DNA from: Dipteris shenzhenensis
Taxonomy: Eukaryota; Polypodiophyta; Polypodiopsida; Gleicheniales
Strand: one strand, 5' to 3'
Assembly: GCA_047967505.1 (NCBI GenBank)
Contig: CM106541.1
Length of the DNA stretch: 64,000 bases
Shown here: positions 42,000 through 54,728 of the stretch, one piece after another
Numbering within the stretch: the stretch's first letter is position 1
Layout of the letters: each line of letters opens with the position of its first letter
Notes under the pieces: model-generated
What the model was told of the DNA's origin: nothing
The model's input: the letters and a program-made list of their open reading frames with translations, nothing else
Databases searched by the model: none
Made by a program: the position numbers and the translations under genes

Positions 42000-44035
42000 C
42001 GGCCTGTTCCAGAGAAACCCAGCTCACTGCCTAGGGGATCTCTGGTACTGAGGCTAACAGCCAGGTGGGGGGGCTATACAACCAGTGCATCCCTCGCGGA
42101 GTGAAGATGTAGAAAACTCCTGCAAGCCAAGCCCTACAGAATCGAGCGCGCCTCCCAGGTGGAGCGGAGGGTGTAGATGATATCCTGCCAGATGGTGACC
42201 AAGGTAGCCAAGGGTGGAACCGGATGCTCACCCATCACCAGACTGCAGCGAGCAACCCAAATGTTCCACGCAGTGATACTGCCTACTACCTCCGATACGC
42301 TGTCCTCCGGAGGAGAAGGAACAAGGCTATCCAGAGGGACCGCCTCATGGAGCTCTATCCTCTGAATGCTCTGACTCTGTATCCGGTAAGCTGGGGAGAT
42401 CTTATCAATCTGGAATGCATGTCCTCCCTCGGTCAACTAGGCCACATCCCCCATGTGTAGTCCCTCTCAAGGCACTTCATACGGGTCATAATCCTGAGGG
42501 CTCCCATCCAAATCCTCTCTACGCTACAACAGCTCCAGAGGCAGTGAGGGATCGTCTCCAAAAAACCAGCAGAGCAACAATGACACTACCCCTCTACCCC
42601 TCCACCCGCATCTGCTCCAACCATGGGCCGATGGGCAAGCCTCCGTGGGCGGCTAGCCAAAAGAAGTAGGAGATCTTCCTCGGCCGCAAACTGGACCATA
42701 ACCGTGTCCAAAACCTGGAACAGACCTCCTGAGGCACTCTTTGGGCCACCCAATGCCTCTCCCTCGAAGGGGTCCACATCGAAGAGTCCATCTGAAACCT
42801 CCTTCCAATCTGTGTGGTGTCGGAGAAGAAGGGCACTTCGTCCACTTGCTCGGCAAGGCCGCTCAAGGAGGGCCAAAACCACTCTCCCGGCGGATCCCAC
42901 TGGACAACCCTCAAGGGCCTCCCTCCCAAAGCCAGAGGCCCCATCTGGAGGCATCCTGCTCTGGGATACTGGGAGGATCAATGTGCCACTCCTTCCCCAA
43001 ACGTCCCACCACTCTGATCGTCTGCCAATGAATCACATCCAGACTCCCATCCATCTCTGGGTCTCTCTCAGTGAGTGCCTAGAGTAGGCCTCCAAGTCCT
43101 ACATGGGAAAAACCGAGTTGCGTGCTACATCGCTGCAACATCATCCTCAAGGGTATACCAGTCCAAGAAAACTGACCCAACCATCTACTGTCCATCCACA
43201 CACAAAGTCCCTCCCAACACAACTCAGGGATGGCTAGGTCAATCTCTCTCATCCGTTGCTCGGCCCCTCACAAATGCGCTAGAGCGCCAAGCCTTGCCTC
43301 TACCTCCATGGGTAATCTGCTCCATCTGCCCAAGGAGCCGACTGGTCCACTGTCCCATTGTGCCCAACCAATGTGAGTCCGCTACCCGAGCATACGCCCC
43401 TCCTGATCCCTAATCTCTGGCTGCCAAACAAGGGGCTGACGCTCGAACTCCTCTTTGCATCTGGGTTAAGCACGAATAAGACCCCCTACTAATCTCTGCC
43501 AAACCCTATGGAGGCTCCTCAAGGGGGAACCCTTCCCTGTAAGGGGAGCCTCTAGGAAGATCCATCTGTGTGAGTGCTGCCACTGCCCCCAAGGTTCCTG
43601 AGAAGCCCTCACTGTAAGAGGAGCTTTCAAGGCTCTGCACCGGGGGTCAGGCCACAAACAACCAACTTGCCCAAGAGGGCTCTGCTCTGCATCTTTGGAT
43701 CAATGATACCCAAGCCACCGTCGGAGCTGTCCAATGTACCCTCTGTGAAAACACCAGCAAGAGGCAATATATCAGGCCGTGGCAAGAAGGACCTGGTTTG
43801 CCACTAAGGCACGGCCCGCTAGGGGGAGTTTGGCCGAGCTCCAATAGAGAAGCTTACGTCAAACACTCTCGAGGACCGGGGCAATCTGCTACTCTGCAGT
43901 AATATCAATACTCACCTGCCATCCGAAGTATCTCGCTGTCTCGTCCCACGGTATCCATCGGAAGCCAAAGTCGCTCCCCCACTCTCGAATCTCATGTGTC
44001 TCCTCAAAGCCTATGAACAAACCTATGGATTTTCT
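42000..44035 (-). pseudogene. L1 ORF2 C-terminal region, decayed
   Basis: Fragmented open frames on the minus strand (for example 42,134-42,436 and 42,586-42,981) between the RT and the poly(A) tail. PIGPWLEQM and IWVARCSLVMGE are readable. Unusually high in C on the plus strand compared with flanks. Confidence 0.55.
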
Positions 44036-44965
44036 CTAGTTGATCCACGCACCCGAGGCCTCACAGTAGATAGCTAGGGCTCCCCAGACTCTCTCCAAAC
44101 TCGCTATGGCGCCCTCTACGTACAAGGCCGTGTCATCTGCGAACTCTGAGTCTAAGAGCTCCTCCTCCTGTCTGATTGGGAGCCTCAACCCTGTGAGGCC
44201 CGCAACCTGTGATCTCAAGTAGTAGCCCAAAGCCTCCGCCACAAACAAGAGGAGGAAGGGAGCGAGGGGACAGCCCTGGCGGGCCGTGCGAGACAGAGGA
44301 AAGACCTCACCCGTGTGTTCACCGATAAGCATCTAACTAGAGCTCCCCACATAGAGCGCACAAAACTTCCTCTGATCCATCTGTCTGAGAAACCCAATCT
44401 CCACATAGTATCCTCCAAGAAAGACCACTCCACCCTGTCGTAGGCCTTCTCAAAATCCAAGAGAAGGACGGCCATCAGCTGCGACTCCCTCCCTAGACCA
44501 ATCCACTGCCTTCCAGCGCTCCTGAACGACGAACCCGGTCCGTGAGTCATGGATGATGTCAGTAAGATGGGACCGTAACCGCAAACTCAAGACCTTGGCA
44601 AGGATCTTGTATGCAGTATCAAGTAAAGTGATCGGTCTCCACAACCGGATGTCTGACCTATCTTTCCCTTTCGGGATCAAACAAATCCACCCCCTGCTCA
44701 AAGGGACTGAGGAAGGGAGCCCGTGTCGAAGATCTCCTGACAAGCTAGGCAGAAAAGGGATGGAGATGATCTCCCAGAAGTTCCAAAAGAAAGCCGGAGT
44801 CAAGCCATCCTCGCTAGGACACTTCTGGATCAGGAGAGCGTTGAGGGCTTCCCAAAGCTCCTCATCCGTGAAAGGCTCCTCTAGACTTCTGCACAAATCT
44901 TGCGAGGCTACCGTCGGAACATGATCCCAAACTACCTCACCGGCCACAAGACAAGCTGGAGTCAT
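44036..44965 (-). pseudogene. L1 ORF2 reverse transcriptase, frameshifted
   Basis: Motifs in order: EDGLTPAFFWNFWE, ICLIPKGKDRSDIRLWRPIT with LLDTAYKILAKVLSLRLRSH, AVLLLDFEKAYDRVEWSFLE, ARQGCPLAPFLLLFVAEALG, and catalytic EFADDTALYVEGA. These are plant L1 RT blocks 0 to 5. At least two frameshifts (about 44,500 and 44,300) make it inactive. Confidence 0.85.
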
Positions 44966-45420
44966 CCTCTCCTTCTGAAAGAGCTAGTTGTAAAAACCTG
45001 TGGTCAGGTCTAAAATCTCATGCGGGTTAGTGTGCATGATGCCCTGCAAATCCTGTAGACCCTGCAACTGCGTGCTTGCCGATCGGGGCCCAATGGTCTG
45101 AAAGAATTGCTTCGTCATCCTGTCCCCCTGCTGTACACACCGGGCCCGGGAGGAGTGATAGGAGAACTCAGCCCGCCAAATCTCTACGTCCTAAAGCTCA
45201 AGGCACGCGCTCTCAAACATGCCACTAAGCCACTCGGATCCTCGGTCCTGCTCCTTGAGCCTCTCTATGGAGGCAAGGTCTCTCCGCAATGCCCGCTTGC
45301 GCTCCTAAAGAGCCCTCCTCCACCTAAGGGCATGAGCCTGCAACTCCTCACTGCTCCTCTGGATTGCGTCGGCCACCCACGAAGCCCAACCCTTGCAAGG
45401 TGCCGTCTCTAACTGCTAGA

Positions 45421-46429
45421 AAAAAATCACATCTACCAAAAATGCCATTCATGTCTAAATATATCATATCTACATCTAAAGGCTATGAAAATTAATCCAA
45501 AGCTACATACCCTTGAAAACACCATAGATATGTGGCCATCAAGTTGCAAGGATTTGCTATATATGTATATTTTGCATGTGCACACCCTTAATTCCTATTG
45601 TAAGTGTTTTTTTCTAGGAATTGCCCACAAATGTTTAATGTTTTTCTCAATAAGTAATAAATTTTTCAGGTACACTTGCAAAAACAAACATCTTTATAGT
45701 TTTAGCATTAAAAAATTGCCCTCAAATTTCTTTTTACATTTTAATCATAATCTAGCTCATGTCATACATATACGTAGAAAAACAAATATCTCCATTAGTC
45801 TAGGCTCTAAAAAGTACTTGTGTACAAACTAGTATATTTCCCATGTTATTCTTAGTGCTTCTTCGTGTTTTATCTAAATTGAACAATATATCATAGTCAT
45901 GTTGTAAATTCCTAGATCGATTGAACTCTCCTACGATTCTTTCTATATTTTTTAATTGCTCTCATGTCCAAAGAGGCACCACTATAGTCGATTTTAAAAA
46001 GGCATTCACAAACACTAAGAAACCTTTTAAAGAGCAGCATAGTTGCAGATTACACATGGAATAGCGAGTCCTACCTTCATAACTTTTGATTACCACACCT
46101 TGTTTTTCAATGGGTTGCTTTCGTCTTGACTAAGACTCCCTATGTAAAGGGATTACCACAATTTTGAAAGTAATCATGATTGCAAAAGCAATCATTGGCC
46201 AAGACTAGACTTAAATATTGCATGTATCTTTTTCGTATTGTAAGACTAGTATAACCCCCACCAAGTCATTCAAAATGCAACTTAAACCAAAATTGAACAT
46301 CAATCTCCTCACGACAAGTTTCTCCAAAGCTCATGGACCATTGGTAGCTTTGCTTTAAAGCAATAGCTTAAACACTTTAAGGTACCCATTATAATGCAGA
46401 CCTATTTCGACCACATGTGTGACTTGTAT
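45421..46429. other. Nothing recognised
   Basis: A-T rich, about 1 kb. I looked for the upstream HCF145-like exon here; a KKFEG-like read on the minus strand near 45,720 is surrounded by stops and lacks splice sites. Confidence 0.4.
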
Positions 46430-46620
46430 GGACTGTACGAAAGCTTTTATTGCTGTACGGAGCACGGCAAGTGCATTTAAAGCAGTTCTGGAACTGTACA
46501 GATTTCTGCGCCAGTATTTACTGCATCTAAGGAGGTTGTACGGACCTACAGATCTGTCTTTAATGCTGTACAATCTCATTTATTGAGGATACAACCTATA
46601 CGAACTTCCGTACTACCTGT
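46430..46620. repeat. CTGTACGG motif cluster beside copia fragment
   Basis: At least seven GTAC(G/A) units, including CTGTACGG and TTGTACGG, in about 190 bp directly before the copia fragment. Sparser than at 14.7-15.1 kb. Confidence 0.55.
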
Positions 46621-48991
46621 TTGTGCCAATAATGCATCATATACCGTGAAAGGTATTACTTTTGTCTCTGGTGGTACTGTCACTCTAGAGCATGTGCTTT
46701 ATGTTCCAAGCATTCATAAGAACCTCATTTCTATTTCAGCCATTGCTACATGTGGCTTTCAGGTTCTTTTTTATGGTGTGAGGTGTGCAGTGTATGATGC
46801 TAAACATGCCTTTACCATGGTTTTGACTGACATATTGTCTAGAGGTCTTTATAGACTTGATGCTTATGACAGATGTTTGGATGATGATGCTGCACTTGCC
46901 AATGCACATGCCTTTGCTCTTGATTCTACCATGGCAAATACTCATTTGTGGCATGAGAGGTTTGGACACCTCAATTTTGGAGCCCTGGTGAAGTTATATA
47001 AGGAAGATATAATTGTGGATCTTCCCAAAATGCATATGCCTACCAAACATGTTTGTGAACCATGCTTGCTTGGTAAGGTACACCGTGCAGCATTTCCCAC
47101 GGATGGGAGAGTTGGTGCTTCACGCAAGCTTTATCTGGTTCATAGTGATGTTTGTGGACCCATGAGAGTTGCAACTCTTGGGGGGATCTACTATTTTGTC
47201 ACTTTTATTGATGATTTCACCAGGTACACTTGGATTTTCGCATTGAAATCCAAATCTGAAGTTTCTTCATGCTTCAAGCACTTTATTGCCTTGGCTGAAA
47301 ATGAGAGTGGGCTGCACATTACTCACCTTAATACAGACAAGGGGGGTGAATACATTTCGAAGGAGTTTGCTGTTTTTTTGGCTTCCCGTGGCATCAATCA
47401 TCGATGCACAGTGCCTTAAACTCCTCAACAGAATCCCGTCGCTGAGCGGAAGAATAGATCAGTAATGGAAATAGCCAAATGCATGTTGAAAGGCAAACAT
47501 TTGCCTAATAAGTTGTGGTTGGATGCGGTCATGTGTGCAAATTACATCTTGAATAGATGTCCTACAAAGGCATTGCAGACTCTCACACCTTATGAGGCTT
47601 GGACGGGTCCTAAGCCTCGCATTTCCCACATGAGTATTTTTGGATGCTTAGCTTATGCTCATGTGCCTTCACAGAAACACAGTAAGTTGAATGATAAAGC
47701 TGTCAAGTGCATTTTTCTTGGGTATAGTTCAGAGAGCAAGGGCTATAAACTATATCAGCCCCGCACGGGCAAGTGTTTTGTCAGTTGGGATGTTGTGTTT
47801 GATGAATCTTCCACTATGCCTCTGCTGGACTGTCAAAAACAGCCCGTTGTTGATGCCCCTGACATATTTGACAGCTTGATGCCTTTGTTTCCATCCGATG
47901 CTCAGAATGATGTTCCATCTGAGGTTGTGCCTCCTTCATCTGTTGGTCATTTGCAGCCACATGTCCAGCCAGAAATTCAGCCTGATATGCCTCTCAATGA
48001 TCAGGATCATTTGCACAGGGCTCTTGACCAGGAAAGAGCAGAAATTCAGAAGCCCAAAAAGGTACCCCGTTGGCTCCTTGACACATTAAAAGACAGCAAA
48101 CAAGATACTCCTCTCCCAGCCCGTACGAGAGCAACTGTCCAGTAAAAGCATGCTAGTTTTGTTGCTTATGCTTTGGTTGCTACAGCATGCAATGAAGATC
48201 CCTTATGTCATCAAGATGCCTTTCAAGAATGATTGTTGGATGAAGGCCATGCAAGCTGAATTGGATTCTATCCATTAGAATACACTTGGGAGTTGTGTGA
48301 TTTGCCTCATGGCAAGAACGCCATTGGAACTAAGTGGGTTTACAAAATCAAATGGAAAGCTGATGGTTGACTGGACTGTTACAAAGCCCGTCTTGTTGCT
48401 AAGGGCTATGCTCAGCAGCATGGCATTGACTTTGAGAAGACTTTTGGTCCCACTTCCAGGATCAATAGTATTCGTATTGTTATTGCCTTTGCTGCCCATT
48501 TTCATTGGCAGATACATCAGCTTGATATTAAGAGAGCTTTCCTTCATGGGCATTTGCAGGAAGAGGTCTATGTTTCTCTAGCTCCTGGCTTTGAGGTTGA
48601 AGGTTCTGAAAGCAAGGTATGCCGCTTGAAAAAGGCCCTCTATGGATTGAAGCAAGCACCTCGGGCTTGGTATTCAAGAATTCATACTCATTTGCTCACA
48701 CTTCGCTTTCAGAACAGCCCTACAGAGGCTACCCTTTACATTCGCAAGCGTGGGACAGATTTGCTGATTTTAGTCCTTTCTGTGGATGACATGCTTGTGA
48801 CTGGGACAGATGCTCAGCAAGGTCTTCTGCACTACTATCTGGGCATCCAATTTGCTAGCAGTGAGGGGGGCATTTTGATATCACAATCCAAGTACATTGG
48901 ACAGCTTTTGCAGCGTTTTCAGTTTGAGCATTGCTTGCTAGTATCCACATCATTAGAGACTGGTTTTCACTTCTCTTCTGAGGATGGCAGC
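46621..48991 (+). mobile_element. Ty1/copia fragment, same family as the outer copia
   Basis: Plus-strand pre-integrase, integrase and RT. It starts abruptly at CANNASYTVKG and ends within the pol region after RT at SSEDGS, where a putative LTR begins. No own LTR or RNase H remains. Protein sequence is very close to the outer copia at 7.9-9.5 kb, in opposite orientation. Confidence 0.85.
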
Positions 48992-48994
48992 TGA
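46621..48994 (+). pseudogene. Copia integrase and RT with altered catalytic motif
   Basis: LWHERFGHLNFGALVKLYKE, CEPCLLGKVHR, LVHSDVCGPMRV, FVTFIDDFTRYTWIFALKSK are integrase. A stop after HRCTVP at 47,417 interrupts it and further stops lie at 48,143 and 48,368. RT shows RLKKALYGLKQAPRAWYSRI, but the catalytic box is SVDD (48779-48790) instead of YVDD, and about 17 residues after it are missing (GTDAQQGLLHYYLGIQF). This copy cannot be an active polymerase. Confidence 0.85.
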
Positions 48995-51491
48995 CACGAC
49001 CCCGCAGGATCTGACCCTATCACTGACCTAGAATCTCGTCCTCAATCCAACCAGAATCATAGCCCAGGCGCCTCAATCCTCCCGACCACCCCCAAGCACG
49101 TGGGCTACAGCTCAACTCATCCATAGGCCCGTATCTAACCCACGCGTCCCATACCACTTGAGCCCATCCAGAGGACCTTCAATACACCACCTATGATCCG
49201 CCATGTAGATGGCCAAAGTCCCAGCCTGGGTCCAAGCCCCATCCATCAGTTGAGGAGCGCTCGACTAATCTACACAATAGCACTGGCCCTCCCTCTATAT
49301 AGAAGGAAACCCGCTATAGATATCACAATGCTATGAATAGCTCCCTCCATATAAAGCGAGCACTATATATGAATCAATCTCTACATATAGCAATCTCGGC
49401 TAAAAATAGCCATTGTGACATGAAGTTGGGGATAATAAACTTCACGCACCTCTTCACTTCCTGTTGCTTTCGAACTCACTGACAAAGATATTTATCATTG
49501 AGAATGGGACATTAGAAAGAAGCTTTAATGCCAAGATACCACGCCATACTTTCCTCCCTCAAATGAGAATGAAGATGGTAACATCCCAAGTGATGTTGTA
49601 ATCAAGCATAGGAAGAAGGAAAGGATCAGCAGAGGCCATAATCTTAGCGAGCCGGTCTGCGCCAAAGAGAAGAGCGATACGTTGTTGAAAGAAGATCTTG
49701 CGGCTCAACATGACATGAACTGATATATATCGAGGAGTTTGAAGGGGCTGATTAGGTCGGATGGGTAGATTCCGGGGAAACATTGCACCTCCTTCATAGA
49801 CGCCTTTATACTTAGCTCAAAACACTCTACAAACTGTCATTAGACACAGAGGCCTATAACTTTCAGTAGAGACATGATATCAGAGATTCAAGCACATAAA
49901 GAGATGCGCCTTGAGATGGGCTTCGCGCTGATATAAGTTTCATTGAAAACAGACAGACAGTTGAAGAGATATGGACAGTTTACTGGAAGGGGGTAAAAAC
50001 TGTCATGAAAACAGACTGTCAGACACAGAGACTCATAACATTTTGCAGCAGTATCTGATTCAAGATCTAAGCACCTAGAGACATGCGCCTTAAAGAGAGC
50101 TTCGCGCTGATATATGTTTCATAAGGAACAAAGAAACAGAGAAGCGGCCAAAAAGTTATGGACAGTTTACTAGACGGGGGTAAAAACTGTCATGAAAACA
50201 GACTGTCAGACACAGAGAATCATAACTTTTTGCAGTAGTATCTGATTCAAGATCTGATCACATATAAACATGCGCCTTAAAGAGAGCTTCGTGTTGATAT
50301 AAATTTCATTACAATCGGACTACCGAGCAGAAAGTTATGAGCAAAACACTAACAGGGGGTCAAGCTGTCATGAAAACTGCCCTCCACCCAGGCTAATTTC
50401 GCCTGAGCAGGATGCTCCCTTAAGACTCCACCTTCATCAACGATCCACCCCTCATGGATTTCGCCTAGAAGAGGGTAAGAAGCTTGCATGGTGGCTCGGG
50501 AAACAGATGGACCATGTGTGCACAGTGAGCAGCCGAATAGAAAGAACTTTTAAGGCTTTGAAAAAAAGAAAAGGGAAGAGACACTCAAGAGAGAGAGAAC
50601 ATGAAGTGACCTTCGTTACAAATAGAGTGAGAATCCACTCCAATACTACAAACACAAGGGAGAAGAAGAGGTTTCATACATACAAGAGGGAACGGAAGCT
50701 CTAAGACTACTCATAGAGAGAGAATAAACTAGAGAGAGATGGACTCAAGAGTCTACATAAGAGAATATCTACAAGAGGGAGAGAAGGCTCATGGAAGAGA
50801 CTTAGGGAGACTAGAGCTACAGCAACATGAGGCCTAATGGTGGAAGACATTGATGAACAAGGGAGAGGAGGGCTCCTTTTATAGAGATTTTGTTACCCTC
50901 CTTCACCCATTTACAATTGCTGCGTGTAGATTCCTTTCCCCATCAATCACATAAGCACGTATGTCACCATCCATGTCCTTTTTGGCTACTCTTGCCATGT
51001 GTCCCATCACAAGATGCTCAAGACTCTTAAAATATTGAGAAAGTCAAGAGTCTCCTCACATGGAGCCCATAGGGACCCTCTCTTTTCCACATGTCCACAT
51101 CCTCCTTATTCCACATAGGAGTTCTAGAAGGATTCCTCTTGACTTCACACTCCTCCACATGCTTTCCACACGCTTGGCATGTGGCCTCTCTTATATTATT
51201 GGAACACATGGACATGAGCCCACCTCTTTATATGACTCACTCTTCCTATTTTCTAAAAAACTCATAATATTCCATACACAAATAACTCTCACCCCATACC
51301 AAGGTATTTATAATTCATACCTATGGTATTTACAATGAGCCATTCCACTCATCCTCTCAATCCCATACAATATCATAGAAAATAGAAATAAGTGAGAGCC
51401 GCTAGGCTATCACTTGATACTCAAACTCTTATCAAACATAGAGAAAAACAATATCAATGCCAAGTTAAAAATATCAATTTTTGGCGTCACA
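48992..51491 (-). repeat. Putative 2.5-kb gypsy LTR
   Basis: Starts TGACACGACC and ends GGCGTCACA. On the minus strand it is TGTGACGCC...GTCGTGTCA and is preceded by a purine-rich tract and the tail of a gypsy-like frame. It interrupts the copia fragment at 48,991. It contains a TATATAAAG box (about 49,350) and a 166-187 bp tandem repeat. No partner LTR is in the window, so the call is tentative. Confidence 0.45.
49831..50380. repeat. Tandem repeat, about 166-187 bp period, three-plus units
   Basis: Units begin at the CTGTCAT phrases at 49,831, 49,997, 50,184 and a last partial at 50,361. Shared pieces include ATGCGCCTTAAAGAGAGCTTCG, TGATATA.GTTTCAT and GTTATGGACAGTTTACT. They are diverged from one another. 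Confidence 0.8.
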
Positions 51492-53760
51492 ACATCCAGC
51501 CCTTTGCTATCTCGTAACCCACGTTCACCTGCTATCCAACCCTAGGTACACCATGCACATGACATACTCCCCTTCCTCTAAGAACTCACTCCTGAGTTCA
51601 CCAGAAAGCCCGAAAACTCTCTGTGAAGATGAGTCAATGCCAATAACTATACTCTGACTATTAGTTTGAGTGTGCTATACTTTCCATGAGATTCAAATCA
51701 AAGACCAACCCAAGGAAAGTAAATCTCTCAATCTAAACAAGGTTACATATCGTCGAGTAGTCTCCTCGAGAAATCAAGTAACGCCTAAATCCACAGAGTT
51801 AATTCCGTTGACATATCCATACACAAGCATGGTAAAATCTGTACCTGAAGGAAAATGATTCTATCAACCTTATCTATTGAGTATCCTTGAACCCAAAATC
51901 TTAGGTTGAGATCGAGGAATCATTGTTTGAGCAACCCCATCAATTGAACCCCTCGAGGTCAATTTTTGGATTGTAATTTCTGTCAACCCTAATGTCCTGA
52001 ATTACTTAGTATTCAAAAAATCCCTCAACGGAATACCCTTGTAATTCAAATTCTTAGGTTGAAATACATGACAGACTTTCCATCGCAAAACAATTAGGTA
52101 TCCGTTCATAACTCATGATGGAAGAATCTTCATGGAAGTATCAATGGGCAAAATCCTAACCAAAGATATGGTCCCCCTGATCTATCCTCGAAATGCCCCT
52201 ACATGAGGATAATCAGTAAAATTCAGTTCGCTATATCCAATCAATGGTACTGTTCTAGACATGTATATAGTCAACCATCATAGCAATAACATCCTATGTG
52301 ATCCAAAGACTACAGAAACATACAATTCGAAATCTCTTAAAATAAGATCCACTACCAAATATCCTGTATAAACTCGTGCACAATAAACCGCTCCGATCAC
52401 AAGATCATCCAGTTCTTAGGATCTCTTATCTAGGAACATCAAGTTCCAAACAAGGCACTGACAGACCATCATTAGAAGAGATGCGGTAACCCTCCCTGAG
52501 ATTGACTCTAGACTATGGAGCTCCAGGGTTGAACCCAAAAAATACATGGCTTCTCTCAAGGTAAAGAATCTTAGTCAGCCCTCGTAAAAAATCTAATCAG
52601 GTTGCCCCCAATTCAGTTCAGCCTACTTGTACTTCACCCTAGAGGTCCTTGGGTATTATTTCACGCTGGATTATACCACCACATCAGAGAATCTTAAATG
52701 TAACATACCTTAGTGTCCCATACCACCAAAGTATACTACAAATAAAAAACTCAGTGGACAATATGAGTAAATCTGGTAGCCAATCCCTCTTCAACTCAAA
52801 TGATCCCAGATTGAGTCAACGTGGCAAATCCGTTCTCAATCCTTTTCTTAATATGATTACATCACCCCCTTGTGTTACAATACCCCAACCAATAGGTCAA
52901 AGAAGAAAACCAGTACGTAGCATCCCTAACAACTCTTGAATCCTGACTATCCCTGACCTCGGACTAAAAGAGTGAGAATTAGAATGACCCCGCCTTTGGA
53001 CATGATTCAAAGAAGGTATCCAACAACACTCATCCTGGTCTAATCAATAAGAACCTTCATATGTCCAAACGGTAACTCAAAGAAACGCCATAACTCACAA
53101 TCACATCGAGATCAAAACTTTAAATAGAAACCAAACAGGAATCTACGCACCAAGATTCGAGAAAGGAAAATCCAATTGTCTTAGTTAAGTCCAATTTAAG
53201 ATGTAACAAAGTCTCAAGCATCCTCAATGTACCATATATCTAAAAAACTACAAGATATATGGAACAAAAGTACACGTTATATAATTTGAAAAAACCAATC
53301 AAATTATAAATGCCACGTTACAAATCAAATCCAAATTAACCAAAACCTGGTCAATTTAATAACAAGACAATTTAGAACATAATTCATACAAAATTGGGGA
53401 ACATCTTGAACCAAACGTGGTTTAAAAGATCAAGTCGAGCCAAAAATAATTGGGTGTCGGTCAAAATTGAGGATTCCAACCCCTTCATCGCTTCTCAATA
53501 ACTCAGAAGTGGTACAAAGACTCTAAAACAAGTTGTCTACATTTAGAACAACATGAGCCTCCTTCAATATATTTATGGTACTAAGGGGTTTTATAGTAGT
53601 GAAGAGCTGCCCAGAGTTCATCCATCAAGGAATCCATCTCTCGTAACAAGTCATGAGGTCTACGAGGAATAATCTCCGATGTAGCCTCGTCCTCCATCTC
53701 AATAAAACAGTAATCCAACGTAGGTGTCTCATTACTTTGATGTCCGTCCATGGCTGGAAA
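51492..53760 (-). pseudogene. Highly decayed gypsy internal region (tentative)
   Basis: Next to the putative LTR the minus strand reads like a gypsy pol tail (GGAGTGAGTTCTTAGAGG, GGGGAGTATGTCATG). At 53,600-53,750 the minus strand encodes MDGHQSNETPTLDYCFIEME and RPHDLLREMDSLMDELW, plausible as a gag start. In between no frame longer than 60 residues survives on the minus strand. The assignment rests on position and these two ends. Confidence 0.35.
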
Positions 53761-54399
53761 ATATCTCGCATGGGAGAGGGACTAGATGGAAAACGGCTGC
53801 GTCCAAACACGTGCTCTCACACTAGCAAAAGAGAATCTGGTGCTGCATGGAATCAAGGAAGAAGGCAGGTAGAGGACAGCAAGAAAGATGGATTCTGATA
53901 GGCTGATCTCAGACAGAAAGAGGGTGGGAAATTCGCCTTCATGCGCTGAAGTGCTGAAGTGAGAGAGAGAGAGGAATCCCAGGTATATAAATAGCCAGGA
54001 AGAGCCATCAAAAGCTAGGCGAATTTAGGTTGGGTGCTTGATTTAGAGCAATTGCATTCCTTGCTAGAGAAAAACAAAAAAGCAACCTGCTTTTTTTTAC
54101 AAAAAACAGTCTCGCTTTTAATAGATCTGATCCTGCTTTTCTCCAACCAACCAAAAGTAGCCAAAACGCACTAAAATCAGGCCATACGCTCCTTCCCAAA
54201 GCCAAGCGCCTGCCCCCAATCATATCGCCCCTATCTCTGATGCCCGAATTTCCTAGACAAGCCGTTCTCTGGCTTACGAACGCCCTCTCTTTCCTCCTAC
54301 TTCTCAACTGCAGCAAATCTAGGTCTCTAGGATAAGAATCTCATTCTTGAGAACCTACAGCGAATTCTTTCCCCAACCACTCTTACGCATCCCCACACA
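53761..54399. other. Nothing firmly recognised
   Basis: A TATATAAATA box is at about 53,983-53,993 in plus orientation after a (GA)n run. No convincing gene follows it before the LINE. Confidence 0.35.
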
Positions 54400-54728
54400 G
54401 CCAATCACATCAACAACCCAAGCGTGGGAAGTTATAGGTCAGAAACGATCCATCCTCATATCTCTTGCTGAAAGCATCAAGTCTTCCCATCGCCTACCGT
54501 TCTCAGGGAATCACGATTTCCAAACACGTAGCAACCATACACTGTTCCGCACTACTCGACCTGTCTCTCCCCTCTGCCTCTCAGTCAGCCCACGCTCCCA
54601 CACCCTGCTGGGATTGCCTCCTCCAGGCCACTATCATCCTCCAATCTCATCCTCACACTTTCAGGCCATAGTCCTTTCAGTTTCCATTAGAGCACGGACG
54701 AGCTAACCCATTAGAGGCTTGGGAGTAC

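Larger units (their letters stand above)
41878..45420 (-). mobile_element. L1-type LINE, 5' truncated
   Basis: Minus strand. The T-rich stretch at 41,867-41,896 is the reverse of a poly(A) tail. The RT lies at 44,965-44,036. Downstream, toward 42,000, are C-terminal remnants (AWNIWVARCSLVMGEHPVPP, WQDIIYTLRSTWEA). Endonuclease and ORF1 are absent, as expected for 5' truncation. Several frameshifts; no target duplication identified. Confidence 0.8.

Noticed and set aside
42586-43087. Overlapping long frames on both strands
   Set aside because: High-GC part of the L1 ORF2 C-terminus; the minus strand is the real coding direction and is broken.
45690-45760. Minus-strand read with KKFEG resembling the GDFKKFEGKW motif of the missing first SRPBCC exon
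   Set aside because: Flanked by a stop two codons upstream, no match beyond five residues and no splice sites at suitable distance.
53983-53993. TATATAAATA as a gene promoter
   Set aside because: No open frame with recognisable product follows before LINE-B; A-T rich matches are common here.
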